A stretch of 64,000 bases of DNA from the NCBI GenBank assembly GCA_963741625.1, contig CAVUIT010000008.1:248001-312000 (forward strand). Reading direction: 5' to 3'. The notes below the pieces were generated by a model. It did no database searches. It was not told the origin of the DNA and saw only the letters and a program-made list of their open reading frames with translations. The DNA comes from CAWBBA01 sp963741625 (lineage in GTDB: Bacteria > Desulfobacterota > Desulfomonilia > Desulfomonilales > Desulfomonilaceae). The number at the start of each line of letters is the position of its first letter. Positions within the stretch are counted from its first letter, which is position 1. The position numbers and the translations under genes are program-made. Shown here piece after piece: positions 16,745-26,823 of the stretch.

Positions 16745-17494
16745 ATGAAGTGTCCAAGAATATTTATCTCTCCGGAAGAACTTTTGGGGGACACAGTTTC
16801 TTTTTCCGGAAACGATGCGCGTTATCTTTGCAAGGTCCTCCGCCTAAGGCCAGGGGACAATGTAGAGATTTGCGACGGCACGCGGGACTACCTCATCCGA
16901 CTAACGTCCTGCAACCGGGGTGCTGTTCAGGGAACGGTGATCGAGTCGAGATCGCCTGTAAAGCCGGAAGGGATAGAAATTACGTTGGGATTTTCAACCG
17001 TCCGTCCAGGTCCGGTCCAGGAGATCCTAAGGCACGGGACCGAACTCGGCGTCTCACGTTTTGTTCCGATCCTGAGCCTCCGCACCAATCGTCGGCCTCC
17101 GGAAAAGAAACAGCGGTGGGAAGCTATCGTGGCTTCGGCATTGGCTCAGTCGCGACGCCGCGTCTTACCGGAAATTGAGATTCCCATGACTTTCGACCAG
17201 TTCATTGAATGGGCGGGCCGGGAAGAGGTGAGGCTGCTTCTTGCCACCGGGCCTGAGGCTGTGCCCATTCTAGCAACTCTTGAGGAGCGTGCACCTCAAA
17301 AGGTGGTCATATTGGCCGGTCCTGAAGGGGGGCTGGATACCTCGGAAATAAAGAAAGCCATCGATGTCGGCTTCGAACCGGTCAGCCTAAGCCGCAGCAT
17401 ATTGCGGGCAGAAACCGCAGCGGTAGTGGCTGCAGGCATAGTCGTGCTCTGGTACGATTGGTTGAGATTCCGTTGTACGCCCCCCGCCGAATAA
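16745..17494 (+). CDS. rsmE: 16S rRNA (uracil1498-N3)-methyltransferase
   Basis: Methylates U1498 of 16S rRNA in the assembled 30S subunit. The 249-residue protein has the N-terminal PUA-like domain (RYLCKVLRLRPGDNVEICDG) and a C-terminal SPOUT/trefoil-knot domain with the SAM-binding loops VVILAGPEGGL and VSLSRSILRAETAA, the signatures of RsmE. It follows the aminotransferase gene by 35 bases on the same strand. The start ATG has no strong ribosome-binding site, which suggests coupling to the upstream gene. Confidence 0.95.
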   Translation: MKCPRIFISPEELLGDTVSFSGNDARYLCKVLRLRPGDNVEICDGTRDYLIRLTSCNRGAVQGTVIESRSPVKPEGIEITLGFSTVRPGPVQEILRHGTELGVSRFVPILSLRTNRRPPEKKQRWEAIVASALAQSRRRVLPEIEIPMTFDQFIEWAGREEVRLLLATGPEAVPILATLEERAPQKVVILAGPEGGLDTSEIKKAIDVGFEPVSLSRSILRAETAAVVAAGIVVLWYDWLRFRCTPPAE

Positions 17495-17781
17495 GGCGGT
17501 ACACAATTCTGTGAGATCGGATCATTGGGAAAACCAGACTCTCCGGCATCTCAGCAGATTGACCTCTCGACAGCTTCGTGGTATTTTCAACACATAGAGA
17601 ATAGACAAAAGCGATCCGATTTTTCGAAACGGACCAGAATAAGCGAATTCATATTGGAATTCATGGTTCAGCGGCTGGGTTCGGATCGTTTCCGGTCGAG
17701 TTGAGCCTGCTTGGCTTCAGACGGTCGACCGGAAATGAAGGCTGCCCCGGACGTATCGAATCTAATGTGACGAGGTTATGG

Positions 17782-19128
17782 ATGGCGACAAGGGAATTGG
17801 AGGATACTTTTCAGTGGGACGAAGATCCTCTTATCCTTACCACTCCTTTTCTCCCCCCGTTCCCTGCTGAGAGCGCCATTCTTGGGGCGTTTCCTGAAAT
17901 GCTTGCTGGTGGCCTGCGGCTCAAGAAGGCAGACTTTCTCGCCTGGGTTAATTTCACGCTAGAAAATCCTGATGAGATTTGGGAACACGAGGAGCCCGAT
18001 GAGAGAAGGTTCTATCATTACTTGAACTATGTCGCGGGAGAGGGCAAGCCGCCGCTGTTCGTGGTGGAACTCGCTTGCTCGGAGGATGTCATGGAGGTCC
18101 GGGATTACTCCGTGGTACTTCGGGTGCGAGAATTGAACCAACTCAGGTCAGGCAATCTCGTTTATTCCCGCGCCAAGGAATGGGAACGGGAAAGGATCGT
18201 CAGGGCCTTGAATGAGAAGGCGCTTGCAAAATATGACGAGGAGTGCCTGGACGAGGCCAGACAGCTTATTGACGCGGCGATACGGATGAGTGGAACCGGC
18301 AGCGCCTATCTGTTCAACAACCGGGGGCTCATCTGGTGGAAAATGGGAAAGACCGATGAGGCAAAGGCCGATTTTCTCGCATCCATTGGTCTCGACGAAG
18401 GAAACGGTGATCCTTATTTCAACATCGGTTTGATCTATTTTGACGAATCGGATTACAGCCGGGCTCTCTATTACCTGCGCCGGGCCGTTGAAATCAATCC
18501 GGTGGACAGCCAATTCCTCACCGAGCTAGGGCATCTCTACCTGGAGTTGGAACGCGAAGAAGACGCTCTAAAGTCGTTCCGGCAAGCATTTGAGAATGAT
18601 CCGGACGATGCCCAGGTCGACTTCCATCTCGGATACTACTTTCTGTACAAGAGACGCGAACCTCTGTACGCCATAAAATACTACGCCAAAGGGCTGAAAA
18701 AGGACCCTGCGGATCAGTTTGCGCTTGCCGATCTCGCTGTTGCCCACTGGGTCCTGGGAAATACACGCAAGACTGTGAAAATACATAGACTTCTCCAGCG
18801 AACCCCGCGTCTGATGCCATACACTATCAGCCGACTGGTCTATTTGAATATGGAGATGGGAGACTACGAGGCCGCGCTGAAATACTACCGGCAGGCTTTG
18901 AGCCAGAATGAGCCGTTTGAGCCGGAATGGCTCCATTATAATGCAGCAATTGTCTATGCTAAGACTGGACACCCGAAACAAGCCCTGGATATTCTGGACC
19001 TGGCCGTAAAGGCCGGCGGCGAAGCGGTGATAAAACGCGCCCTGTCCGATAAGGCGCTCCAACCGCTCAAAAGAACACCGGATTTCAAGAAACTGATCAA
19101 GCTGCCCACCAAGCGCAGAAATCGCTGA
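17782..19128 (+). CDS. TPR-repeat protein with possible nuclease-like N-terminal domain
   Basis: About 448 residues. From about residue 120 to the end it is a run of tetratricopeptide repeats (for example GSAYLFNNRGLIWWKMGKTD, DPYFNIGLIYFDESDYSRAL, AQVDFHLGYYFLYKRREPL), a protein-interaction scaffold. The N-terminal part (LENPDEIWEHEE, FYHYLNYV, PPLFVVELAC, LRSGNLVYSR) resembles the pattern of PBECR-type (barnase/EndoU/RelE-like) domains known from phage proteins; this is recalled resemblance, not proven. The frame opens at TTG 17701, but ATG 17782 with GAGG seven bases upstream is the better start. A kinase gene follows on the same strand after 117 bases. Confidence 0.8.
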   Translation: MATRELEDTFQWDEDPLILTTPFLPPFPAESAILGAFPEMLAGGLRLKKADFLAWVNFTLENPDEIWEHEEPDERRFYHYLNYVAGEGKPPLFVVELACSEDVMEVRDYSVVLRVRELNQLRSGNLVYSRAKEWERERIVRALNEKALAKYDEECLDEARQLIDAAIRMSGTGSAYLFNNRGLIWWKMGKTDEAKADFLASIGLDEGNGDPYFNIGLIYFDESDYSRALYYLRRAVEINPVDSQFLTELGHLYLELEREEDALKSFRQAFENDPDDAQVDFHLGYYFLYKRREPLYAIKYYAKGLKKDPADQFALADLAVAHWVLGNTRKTVKIHRLLQRTPRLMPYTISRLVYLNMEMGDYEAALKYYRQALSQNEPFEPEWLHYNAAIVYAKTGHPKQALDILDLAVKAGGEAVIKRALSDKALQPLKRTPDFKKLIKLPTKRRNR

Positions 19129-19245
19129 GGTCTGCAAGAACTGGAACTTCAGTCCATCGCGAGCGTCGAGCCGAAGGTCGCTTACTCTACAGACGCCGCG
19201 TCCCCCAGCGGAGCGCTGCAAGTTATTCCCTGGATGCCCTGATTT

Positions 19246-21420
19246 ATGGAAAACGACGCTCATTCCCTTAGAGAAGATCTGTATGGAGTCATCCAGCATT
19301 ACGCTGAATTGGCGGAATTGGCCAAGAAGGGAGAAGTCGATCCTCTCGGGCAGATCGGAAAAATCCTCAAAAAGACAGCTCCTTATCTTCTTCTGATCAT
19401 ACGAGATCTGCTCCCCCGTTTGGAACGAGACGAAGTCACATATCAAGAGGTGCTTTTCCACATTATCAGGGAGGCCCAACAGTTTTCCAACCAGACCGTA
19501 CTTATTGACAGCCGCAATGAGATCCAGGAAATCGAAGGTGACCAAAAGGTCTTCATATATGCGGTCAAGTGGCTCGATGCCGCAACCAAGCTTAGACCAT
19601 CTCCACACGAAGTTCAGGCCATCCGGCGAAAACTCAATCAATTAAATGAGAAATATAGGAAACGCTACGCCCCAAAGGACGAAGAAACTACGGCGCTAAT
19701 CCCCTGGTTCTTAGTGCATCAGGAGGACGAGTCTCAGGAAACCAGTCTTAGCCGAGTTGCGGACCTCGTACGAAGGGCCGTTCTTGAGCTTCATCATCTC
19801 ATGGTCGACTATGAGCCCGCAAAGTCGTTCTTTCTCTTCACCAAGAATTCCAGGAAAGAGATAGAAGAAGATCTGACACAACTGGCGTGGTTTTTGTTTC
19901 GTTGCGGTTACGCGGTGAATCGGATTGCCTCCGGATATTACAAGGATCTTCTTACCGAATTCCTCAACGACAAGCTCCTGGATTATTTGATCACTACCGA
20001 ACGAGACCTTGACACTCTCCAAGGGCTTTCCAACCATCTGTCCGCGCTGTGCCTCGTGGACTTCTCAAATTATTTTGAAATGCCGGCCGATTACATGGGG
20101 TTCGACGATCCGCGGGAACTTGAGCGCCACATAAGATTCATGAAAAGCAAAAACAGACGGGGAGCGAATCTTCTGAAGAGGACGACGGAGCTCCGCGGAC
20201 TGTACAGCGCGAGACCGCACGGCCAACTGGCCTGGAATTTTCTCTTGACGTTATATTACACGGCTTTCGGAGATTACCACGGGGAGCATCGCTATAGGGA
20301 CCCCCGAGGAGCGCTGGCGATCCGCTTGTACAAGCCCGTGCTGGATCGCTCCGCTATGGAGAAAAGGGCGGAGGAGGATCTAAAGGAGAGCGGTCGCTGC
20401 TTCAGCTCGAAGACAAGGGAAGAGATGGCCGGGTTGCTCAAGTTGGTAATGGATTCGCTTGACAATCCCGACAGGGTCAAAGGAAAGAAAGTCAAGGTCT
20501 TGGGTGACATCTCTTCAGGCGCAATGGGAAAGGTGAGCATAGGAATTTTCCGAAATCAGATCGTGGCGCTCAAAAAGGTCAAGGCTCATATCTCCCGCTC
20601 CCTCGGAGACCCCGTGAAGCTCCTAACTTATGAGGCGGCGATGCACGCCAGGGTGCAGTCACCGGAACAGCATCCCTATATTGTTGAGTATCATGGGCTG
20701 GTGGAACAGAACGACGAAAAGCTTCTTATTAATGGCTACCATCCAAATGACAATGTTACACAGCTCGTTGAGAGAAACTGGCAGGAAAAGTACAAACCGC
20801 CGTTCTCCACGGAAAGCAGATTGAACCTGGCCACACTGGAAATTATTATTAATCAACTCTTGGAATGTCTGAGAGTGCTCCGTGCCAAAGGCGTAGTGCA
20901 CAGGGATCTTAAGACGGACAATATCCTATATATGGTCGATGAGAACGAACGGCTCAACCGTATAAAGGTGATCGATTTCGGAGTGGCACTGGCAGTAGGG
21001 CAGGGGGCCATTGAAGACCTTTTCAAGGGGAAGGTTGTAGGGACATTCGCCTATATGGCGCCAGAGCAGGCGAGAGGTAAGAGCGTCTTTCAGTCCGACC
21101 TTTACAGCGTGGGCGCAATCTTTACAGTGCTGTTGACCGGCAAGCTGCCCATGGTGTTTCCAAAGACCGCCAACCGCCAGGATCTTATCAAACAAATACT
21201 CAGGATCGAGCGTGAACCTCGCCCCAAATTAACTCAGCTCAATCCGTTGCTGAAAAAGCATACAACTCTTGAGCACATTGCAGCCACAGTAGAGAGCATG
21301 ATGGACTTGGATCCTTTAAGGCGTCCCAATCTGGAAGAGGTCCAGGCGGCATTCGACGGCGTGTTCCAGCACGTTGGCGAGGCAAAGCACTCCATCAGCA
21401 TCTATTACCACAAGACGTGA
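19246..21420 (+). CDS. large serine/threonine protein kinase with unknown N-terminal half
   Basis: A 724-residue protein. The last 300 residues are a Hanks-type kinase: glycine loop GDISSGAMGKV, lysine in VALKKVK, catalytic loop VVHRDLKTDNILYM, DFGVAL, and activation segment end GTFAYMAPEQARGK. The first 400 residues are helical, charged and soluble-looking (for example LLLIIRDLLPRLERDEVTYQ, LRRAVLEL-like segments) and match no family I know. No membrane segment is evident, so it should be cytosolic. It follows the TPR protein gene, an arrangement suggesting the TPR protein is a substrate or scaffold. Two inverted repeats lie just after its stop codon. Confidence 0.88.
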   Translation: MENDAHSLREDLYGVIQHYAELAELAKKGEVDPLGQIGKILKKTAPYLLLIIRDLLPRLERDEVTYQEVLFHIIREAQQFSNQTVLIDSRNEIQEIEGDQKVFIYAVKWLDAATKLRPSPHEVQAIRRKLNQLNEKYRKRYAPKDEETTALIPWFLVHQEDESQETSLSRVADLVRRAVLELHHLMVDYEPAKSFFLFTKNSRKEIEEDLTQLAWFLFRCGYAVNRIASGYYKDLLTEFLNDKLLDYLITTERDLDTLQGLSNHLSALCLVDFSNYFEMPADYMGFDDPRELERHIRFMKSKNRRGANLLKRTTELRGLYSARPHGQLAWNFLLTLYYTAFGDYHGEHRYRDPRGALAIRLYKPVLDRSAMEKRAEEDLKESGRCFSSKTREEMAGLLKLVMDSLDNPDRVKGKKVKVLGDISSGAMGKVSIGIFRNQIVALKKVKAHISRSLGDPVKLLTYEAAMHARVQSPEQHPYIVEYHGLVEQNDEKLLINGYHPNDNVTQLVERNWQEKYKPPFSTESRLNLATLEIIINQLLECLRVLRAKGVVHRDLKTDNILYMVDENERLNRIKVIDFGVALAVGQGAIEDLFKGKVVGTFAYMAPEQARGKSVFQSDLYSVGAIFTVLLTGKLPMVFPKTANRQDLIKQILRIEREPRPKLTQLNPLLKKHTTLEHIAATVESMMDLDPLRRPNLEEVQAAFDGVFQHVGEAKHSISIYYHKT

Positions 21421-21480
21421 TGGCGTCGTTTCGGGACTGAGCATTTTATCGATTGCCGGGTTTTTTGTCCCACACTCCGT

Positions 21481-21582
21481 CATTCCCGCGCACGCGGGAA
21501 TCCAGTATGGGAAAGACAGAAAAGGGTTTGCCGTCGTCGTTCGTTCAGGGACTCTGGATTCCCGCGTGCGCGGGAATGACAA
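21481..21582. repeat. paired ATTCCCGCG..CGCGGGAAT palindromes
   Basis: Two palindromes of the common ATTCCCGC-GGGAAT intergenic family, ATTCCCGCGCACGCGGGAAT near 21482 and ATTCCCGCGTGCGCGGGAAT near 21558, face each other in the spacer between the kinase gene and the ABC-F gene. The flanks (TCCAG and CTGGA) make the whole unit an inverted pair, so it may work as a bidirectional terminator between these convergent genes. A related copy is at 31812-31829. Confidence 0.75.
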
Positions 21583-21664
21583 AGAAGGGCAGTTTCGGAT
21601 TCCGGTACAGCCTTGTGTTAGCACCTATGTGGAGCGAACTGAGAAGCAGACTGAAATAGGCTAT

Positions 21665-23646
21665 TCATCCAGTCAGCACGCTTTGCTCAATTTCTTCTAA
21701 TTTCGCGTGCAAGTCTTCCCACTGTGATTCCAGTTCCCGGATCTCCCTGTCCAGGAGAGGACCTTCTTCCAAAAGAGGAACAATCAATTCTTTTTTGTCG
21801 TAATTAGCCGGCTCCGCCAATTGACTCTCTATTTCCTTCTTGCGGGACTCTTTGGCTTCCAGATCGCGTTCGATCTTCTGAATTTCATCTCTTATCGGGG
21901 CCTGTCTCTTAAACAGAGCGATCCGGCTCTGAGCTTCGCGACGTTTACGTTCCTTCCGGGATTCTGTCGGTGGAGATGACTCGCTCTCCTTAATAGTTGG
22001 TACAACCTCTAAAGCCGGGGCTTCCAGCTCGGCCTGCAACTCAAGCCCTTTCTTGTACTGGTAATCCTCATAGTTCCCTAAGTAATACTCCGCGCTCCCT
22101 TTCTCGACCTCGAGGATACCTGTGCAAATTGAATTCATGAGCCGGCGGTCATGGGTGATGAGGATAAGGGTCCCCTCGGTACTTTTTCAGACCCTCCTCA
22201 AGGATTTCACACGACGGGATGTCCAGATGGTTGGTCGGCTCATCCATTAAGAGCAAGTTCGGGGGTGAGAGCAGTATCTTGGTCAAAGCCAATCTGCTCT
22301 TTTCACCTCCGGATAGCACTTTCACCTTTTTCTGCACGTCATCCCCGGAAAAGAGGAACGCCCCGAGAAGGTTGCGAACCTCCTGTTCCATGATACCGGG
22401 AGAGGCAGAACCCGCCTCCTGGAGGATAGACCTCTCCGAGTTCAGGCTCTCGGACTGGTGTTGTGCAAAGTAGCCCGGCTTAACCATATGCCCGTACTTC
22501 ACGTTTCCCCCTTCGTACAGGCAAAAGGCCGGCAATAATCTTCATCAAAGTGGATTTACCTGCTCCGTTGGGGCCGACCAGTCCGATGCGGTCTCCTCGA
22601 TCTACGTTGAGCGAGAAGCCGTTGTACACAGTATTCTGGCCGAATCGCTTGACAAGGCCCGTTATTTCCAGGGCCCGTTTGCCGGAAGAAGGCGGCTGAG
22701 GAAACGTGAACTTAAGGGTCTTGGGCCTGGGAGGAAGCTCAACTCTTTCCATTTTGTCCAGCATCTTAACTCGGCTCTGAACGCGGCTGGCAGTCCTGGC
22801 CTTGACCCTGTTTTGGTTGATGAACTTCTGTATGCGTTTGATCTTCTCTTGCTGGTTTTTGTGCGAGGCGATGAGGATCTGGTCCTGCATCTGCCTTGTT
22901 GTTTCGTAGGTATCATAGTTGCCCGAATAAACGGAGACCTTCCCGCGGTCCACCTCCATTATCTTGTTGACCAATCTGTTTAAGAAGGCGCGATCGTGAG
23001 AAACCAGGACCAGGGCTCCACTGAAGCCTGTGAGATATTCCTCGACCCAGAGTAGACTCTCCAAGTCCAAGTGGTTGGTAGGCTCGTCCAGCAGGAGCAC
23101 ATCGGGCTCTGCAAGAAGAATCTTGGCAAGGGCCACTCTCATGCGCCAGCCGCCGGAAAACTCGCTCCAGCGCCGTTGCGCATCCCCGGGTTGGAATCCG
23201 AGCCCCTGCAGAACTTTCAATGCGCGGGCCTCCAATGTGTAGCCGTCATAGCGCTCGAACTCCAGCAGAAGACTGCCTTGCTCATCAATGAGGGATTCCG
23301 CGTGAGCGCTATGTTCGGAAAGGAGCGCCATCTCCTTTTCCAAATCCCGAAGGCGTTCCCGCACATCTTGGAGATCTTCCGAGATCTTCATAACCTCTTG
23401 CAGGATCGGGCCGTCATTGCCCTGTATAAGCTCCTGATGGAGCACTCCCATCCGGATCCTTTTTTCAATGGAGACCTCTCCGTCATCCGGCGTCAGAGCG
23501 CCTTCCATCATCCCCAGAATTGTTGACTTGCCCGCGCCGTTCGGGCCGACTATCCCTATGCGGTCGCCCCGCTGGACGCTTATGTTTACTTCCTGGAATA
23601 GGGGCTTACCGTTGAAAAACTTTGAGACATTGTTCAGAAAAATCAA
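21665..23646 (-). CDS. ABC-F family ATPase, interrupted by two apparent frameshifts
   Basis: Translation-associated ABC-F protein, closest in layout to YheS/Uup: two ABC cassettes without membrane domains. Cassette 1 has VGPNGAGKST, the signature SGGWRMRVALAKILL and LLLDEPTNHLDL; an interdomain linker follows; cassette 2 has VGPNGAGKST, LSGGEKSRLALTKILL and LLMDEPTNHLDI; a coiled-coil tail ends the protein (ERKRREAQSR, KIERDLEAKE). The reading frame breaks twice: near 22515 (one extra base) and in the C-run at 22172-22175 (four where three restore ITHDRRLM). Removing one base at each gives a continuous protein of about 660 residues. Conserved sequence on both sides argues for sequencing error or very recent damage. 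Confidence 0.85.
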
Positions 23647-24630
23647 ATCTTCTCTCCAGAAATCGCGGGATTCAAGGTCAGAGCTATTATAGACCTTTTA
23701 CTGTTATTTCCCAACCGTTCGCGATGAAATTTGCCACGATGGGCACTTGCAAGCTGCCATCAAATCCCCGCTGAAACTACTGACTATAAGGTGGTTCTGC
23801 TATTACCTATGCTGTGGACGGAGAATCTTCACACATTGGGGACAGAGGCTGTGAGTGAAGCGAAAGTTCCAATGCTTCGTAAAGTAGTCCTCTGGCTGTG
23901 TCCATGAACCGGACTCATCCCTTATTTTTTTTTAGCAGGAACATTTCGGAAGCATTCTTTCCGATCCACCGACCGTTGGAGAGTCCTGAACCTGGGGTCC
24001 CATTGGACAGCCCGTATCGTCAGGACTGACATCCACAAAGGATGGAGATCGACATTGTCGATGGGATCAAGTGGAATTGGTTCTACAACATTGTGGACTC
24101 AATTCCACGGTTTTGAGCCCAGTCGTCCTATTTCCCGTTATCCAGACGTGACTATGTGGATACGACTCGGCATGAATAACAGATTTCAATCTCAATTATG
24201 TGGAACAGTGGCCGAAGCGGGAGACAACGTTTTTTCAATGGCGGGAGTATGTTCCTACGATGTGGTTCAATCTGCGCGCCAGTTCGTTCTGGACTTTCGG
24301 GTATCAGGCGATTATCTGCTTTAAGAAAAACAATTTCGGACGTCTAAGGAAAGTAACCTCGGCAGATATCGCTGAAGGGTTCAGATTTCACGGAGTCAAG
24401 ATGGCCCATACGGGTCACATCGACCCTGGAGAAAGCCCAGACCAATCCTTGGTAATGTCATTTTATGGGTCAGTTCGCCCTTTTTTTCGCTTTTTTGACG
24501 CCCAGCATGGCTTTGCGCTGATTCACCCACTGCGCCGCTATTCCAGTCAAGAATGCGCTTGCAATCAATATGGCATGAATTCTGCACTGAATCAGGGTCC
24601 TATGGTCCGAGGTAGGGGTGGGAGGGCAAA
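23647..24630. other. gene-poor spacer with possible degenerate coding DNA
   Basis: No intact gene is supported. Short stretches around 24045-24110 and 24190-24420 read as plausible protein in changing frames (for example WNWFYNIVDSIPRF, then YVEQWPKRETTFFQWREYV), which may be the remains of a gene with several frameshifts. A nine-base inverted repeat GTGGAATTG/CAATTCCAC lies near 24069-24109. An eight- to nine-base T-run lies near 23925-23934. Confidence 0.3.
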
Positions 24631-24879
24631 ATGCAAAAGATCATTCTGTTGGTGGCGGTTGTTTTAACGTTTCTCGTCTCGGCGGCGTTCGGTGAGTCTC
24701 AGCCGATCAAGGGAGAGGTGCGGGACGCCTCGGGTAAACTACTGTACAAGACTTACACGAGAGGCACTGTAACGGAGACTCGCGAACCATCCGGCAAGTT
24801 GGTTACGAAGTCGAAGACTAAGAACGGCACGACAGAGGTTCGCTCTCCGACAGGAAAGCTGCTGTACAAGTCAAAATAA
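24631..24879 (+). CDS. small exported protein with three GKLLYK-type repeats
   Basis: An 82-residue protein with a clear signal peptide (IILLVAVVLTFLVSAAFGES) and a mature part made of three short repeats centred on SGKLLYK, SGKLVTK and TGKLLYK, joined by threonine-rich segments (TRGTVTET, KTKNGTTE). The pattern suggests a small beta-hairpin repeat exposed in the periplasm or outside the cell. GGAGGG lies seven bases before the ATG. It leads a plus-strand cluster of envelope-type genes. I do not recognise a family. Confidence 0.7.
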   Translation: MQKIILLVAVVLTFLVSAAFGESQPIKGEVRDASGKLLYKTYTRGTVTETREPSGKLVTKSKTKNGTTEVRSPTGKLLYKSK

Positions 24880-24936
24880 CATTCTAACTCAGCATTAGTG
24901 TTCTTCCTTAATGTTTGTGTTTGAAGAGGTGTTCAC

Positions 24937-26805
24937 GTGGCTCAGAAGAAGATTTCAGCGAAAGAAGCTGTGGACGACATCAAAGCGGGGATGTCAGACG
25001 ATGAGATAATGAAAAAATACGAGATTTCAGCAAAAGGCTTACAGAGCCTTTTGGATAAATTGCTGAAAGCCAATCTCCTGAGCAGAGCCGAGTACAGTCA
25101 CCGAGTGGCTGGGCAGTCCGTCGAAATCAAGGAGGAACTCAAGGATCAAGTCGTGGAGCATATGCCTGAACAACAAACGGCGGCCCCGGCCGAGACTTCC
25201 GGATCGACAGAAGGAAGTGAGCCTACCGAACCCATGCCGCAAACGTCCCAGCGCCTCTGGTACGAGAACAAAGGTAACCTTGTCCTACTCCTCCTCTTCC
25301 TGACCCCTCTCGGCATCTACGGACTCAGGATGACGTCCATCTTATCCTTATGGCAGAAAGCGGTCGTTGCCGTACTTGCAATTGCCTTGGCGTGGCTCCT
25401 GGGAACGACATCTTTGATCTTGTGGTTTGTAGCTGGGGTAGGGTTAGGACTCTACCACCTCTGGAGGAAACAACAAACTTCCCGCCAACTCACGCCCCAA
25501 GAGGGAGAAGGCCAAGAAGGACAGCCATTCCCAAAACCAGCGCTGGGGATCCTAGTGAAACTCAAAGCAATCCCGGTGGCTTTAGGAGGCATAGTCATCT
25601 CAGTGTTGACCGGGAAGTTTTTATTAAAACTCCTAGCTTATATGGTGGCGGTGATTCTCTTTATAGTGTCTGTGTCGGCTATCATCGATCCCGGCGAATT
25701 GAAAGTGGTGAAAGAAATCCAATCGCTACAACGCGTAGACCCAATTCCCCGAGCCAAAGAATTGGAAGCGGCGGGAGAGTTGTGCCAGGCTTTAGATTAC
25801 CTGGAGCATTTCATGGAATACGACTATGTGCAGAACAACCCGGAGGCATCAGCTCTGTACCAGACTCTGAAAAAGAAGAGGAAGTCTTGGCTCTTCCGCG
25901 CCACCGAGGGTGGCAAGGGCATTATCATCGGTAAAGGAGTTTGCCCGGAAGCAACTCTCACTGCTACCGTAACTGACTTTTTGCTGATAGGAGATGTGCG
26001 TGATCTCACGTGGGGACTTGTCAACAAATATTACTACAAAGAAGACACTGATGATTTTACGACTGCTCTCGCTGGGGTCGGTGTCTTGTTGTGGGGAGCG
26101 ACCGTGGTGACCATGCCCGTACCGCCAGTTAGCGGAGGTGCCGTCGCAAGCAAGTCTTCAGTGGTAGTCCTTAAACTTGGCAACAAAATGGGGAAACTTT
26201 CTAAGTCCCTCAAAACGTCGCTTGTAAAGGTTTTGAGTAAGACCACAGAAACCAAGAACTTAAAGCACTTCAAGCCAATAGCAGAGTCGGTTTACAAGTT
26301 ATCGAAAACTCCCGGAGTAAGAGTTAAGGATGCAATGACCATATTGTCGCGCTGCGCACATGTCGACGATTTGGAACACATGGCAAAAGCCACTGCTGTT
26401 TACGGTAAAAAGACGGCTAAATTTCTTGAGTTAGGTGGAGAGCACTCACTGGAAATGTTCAAGAAATATGGACACAGCAAAAATATTACTACCGCCTTAG
26501 ACTCTGCAATTATGCACGGCCCTAAAGGCTTATCCATATTGGAAAGAGTCGGACCCGACAAATTCATCAAGTATCTCACCATTAGCAAGTTTTCTGTCCG
26601 TGGAGTCAGGAGCTGGCATGAGGGTCGGCTATCGGAAGCAGCTAAAATGCTGCCATCTTACGCTAATTATATGATTAAGAAGCTCTTATCGCTTCTTCCC
26701 AAGTGGGTGATATTCTCACTTGCGGCGGTGACTGGCCTTGTCGTTATCGGGATTCCTTCACTGGGGCTTTACAGGTCTTGGCGCTGGTTTCGGACGCCTG
26801 TTTAA
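24937..26805 (+). CDS. multi-pass membrane protein with DIKAGM-type N-terminal module
   Basis: A 622-residue protein starting at GTG 24937. Residues 1-50 (VDDIKAGMSDDEIMKKYE, then SAKGLQSLLDKLLKANLLS) form a helical, HTH-like module that also begins the PQQ protein at 47503. An acidic proline-rich linker follows. Hydrophobic helices occur at about 108-125, 130-165 and 210-260, and a last one near 595-615 (WVIFSLAAVTGLVVIGIPSL). The region between is long, polar and helical and unknown to me. The shared module suggests a common cytosolic partner. It sits between the small repeat protein and a bPH-like protein gene, 18 bases upstream of the latter. Confidence 0.75.
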   Translation: MAQKKISAKEAVDDIKAGMSDDEIMKKYEISAKGLQSLLDKLLKANLLSRAEYSHRVAGQSVEIKEELKDQVVEHMPEQQTAAPAETSGSTEGSEPTEPMPQTSQRLWYENKGNLVLLLLFLTPLGIYGLRMTSILSLWQKAVVAVLAIALAWLLGTTSLILWFVAGVGLGLYHLWRKQQTSRQLTPQEGEGQEGQPFPKPALGILVKLKAIPVALGGIVISVLTGKFLLKLLAYMVAVILFIVSVSAIIDPGELKVVKEIQSLQRVDPIPRAKELEAAGELCQALDYLEHFMEYDYVQNNPEASALYQTLKKKRKSWLFRATEGGKGIIIGKGVCPEATLTATVTDFLLIGDVRDLTWGLVNKYYYKEDTDDFTTALAGVGVLLWGATVVTMPVPPVSGGAVASKSSVVVLKLGNKMGKLSKSLKTSLVKVLSKTTETKNLKHFKPIAESVYKLSKTPGVRVKDAMTILSRCAHVDDLEHMAKATAVYGKKTAKFLELGGEHSLEMFKKYGHSKNITTALDSAIMHGPKGLSILERVGPDKFIKYLTISKFSVRGVRSWHEGRLSEAAKMLPSYANYMIKKLLSLLPKWVIFSLAAVTGLVVIGIPSLGLYRSWRWFRTPV

Positions 26806-26823
26806 TATTTTCCAACAATTCAG

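Noticed and set aside
18568..19641. Minus-strand open frame of 357 codons across the TPR and kinase genes
   Set aside because: It spans the junction of two well-supported plus-strand genes and has no recognisable domain; it is a shadow frame.
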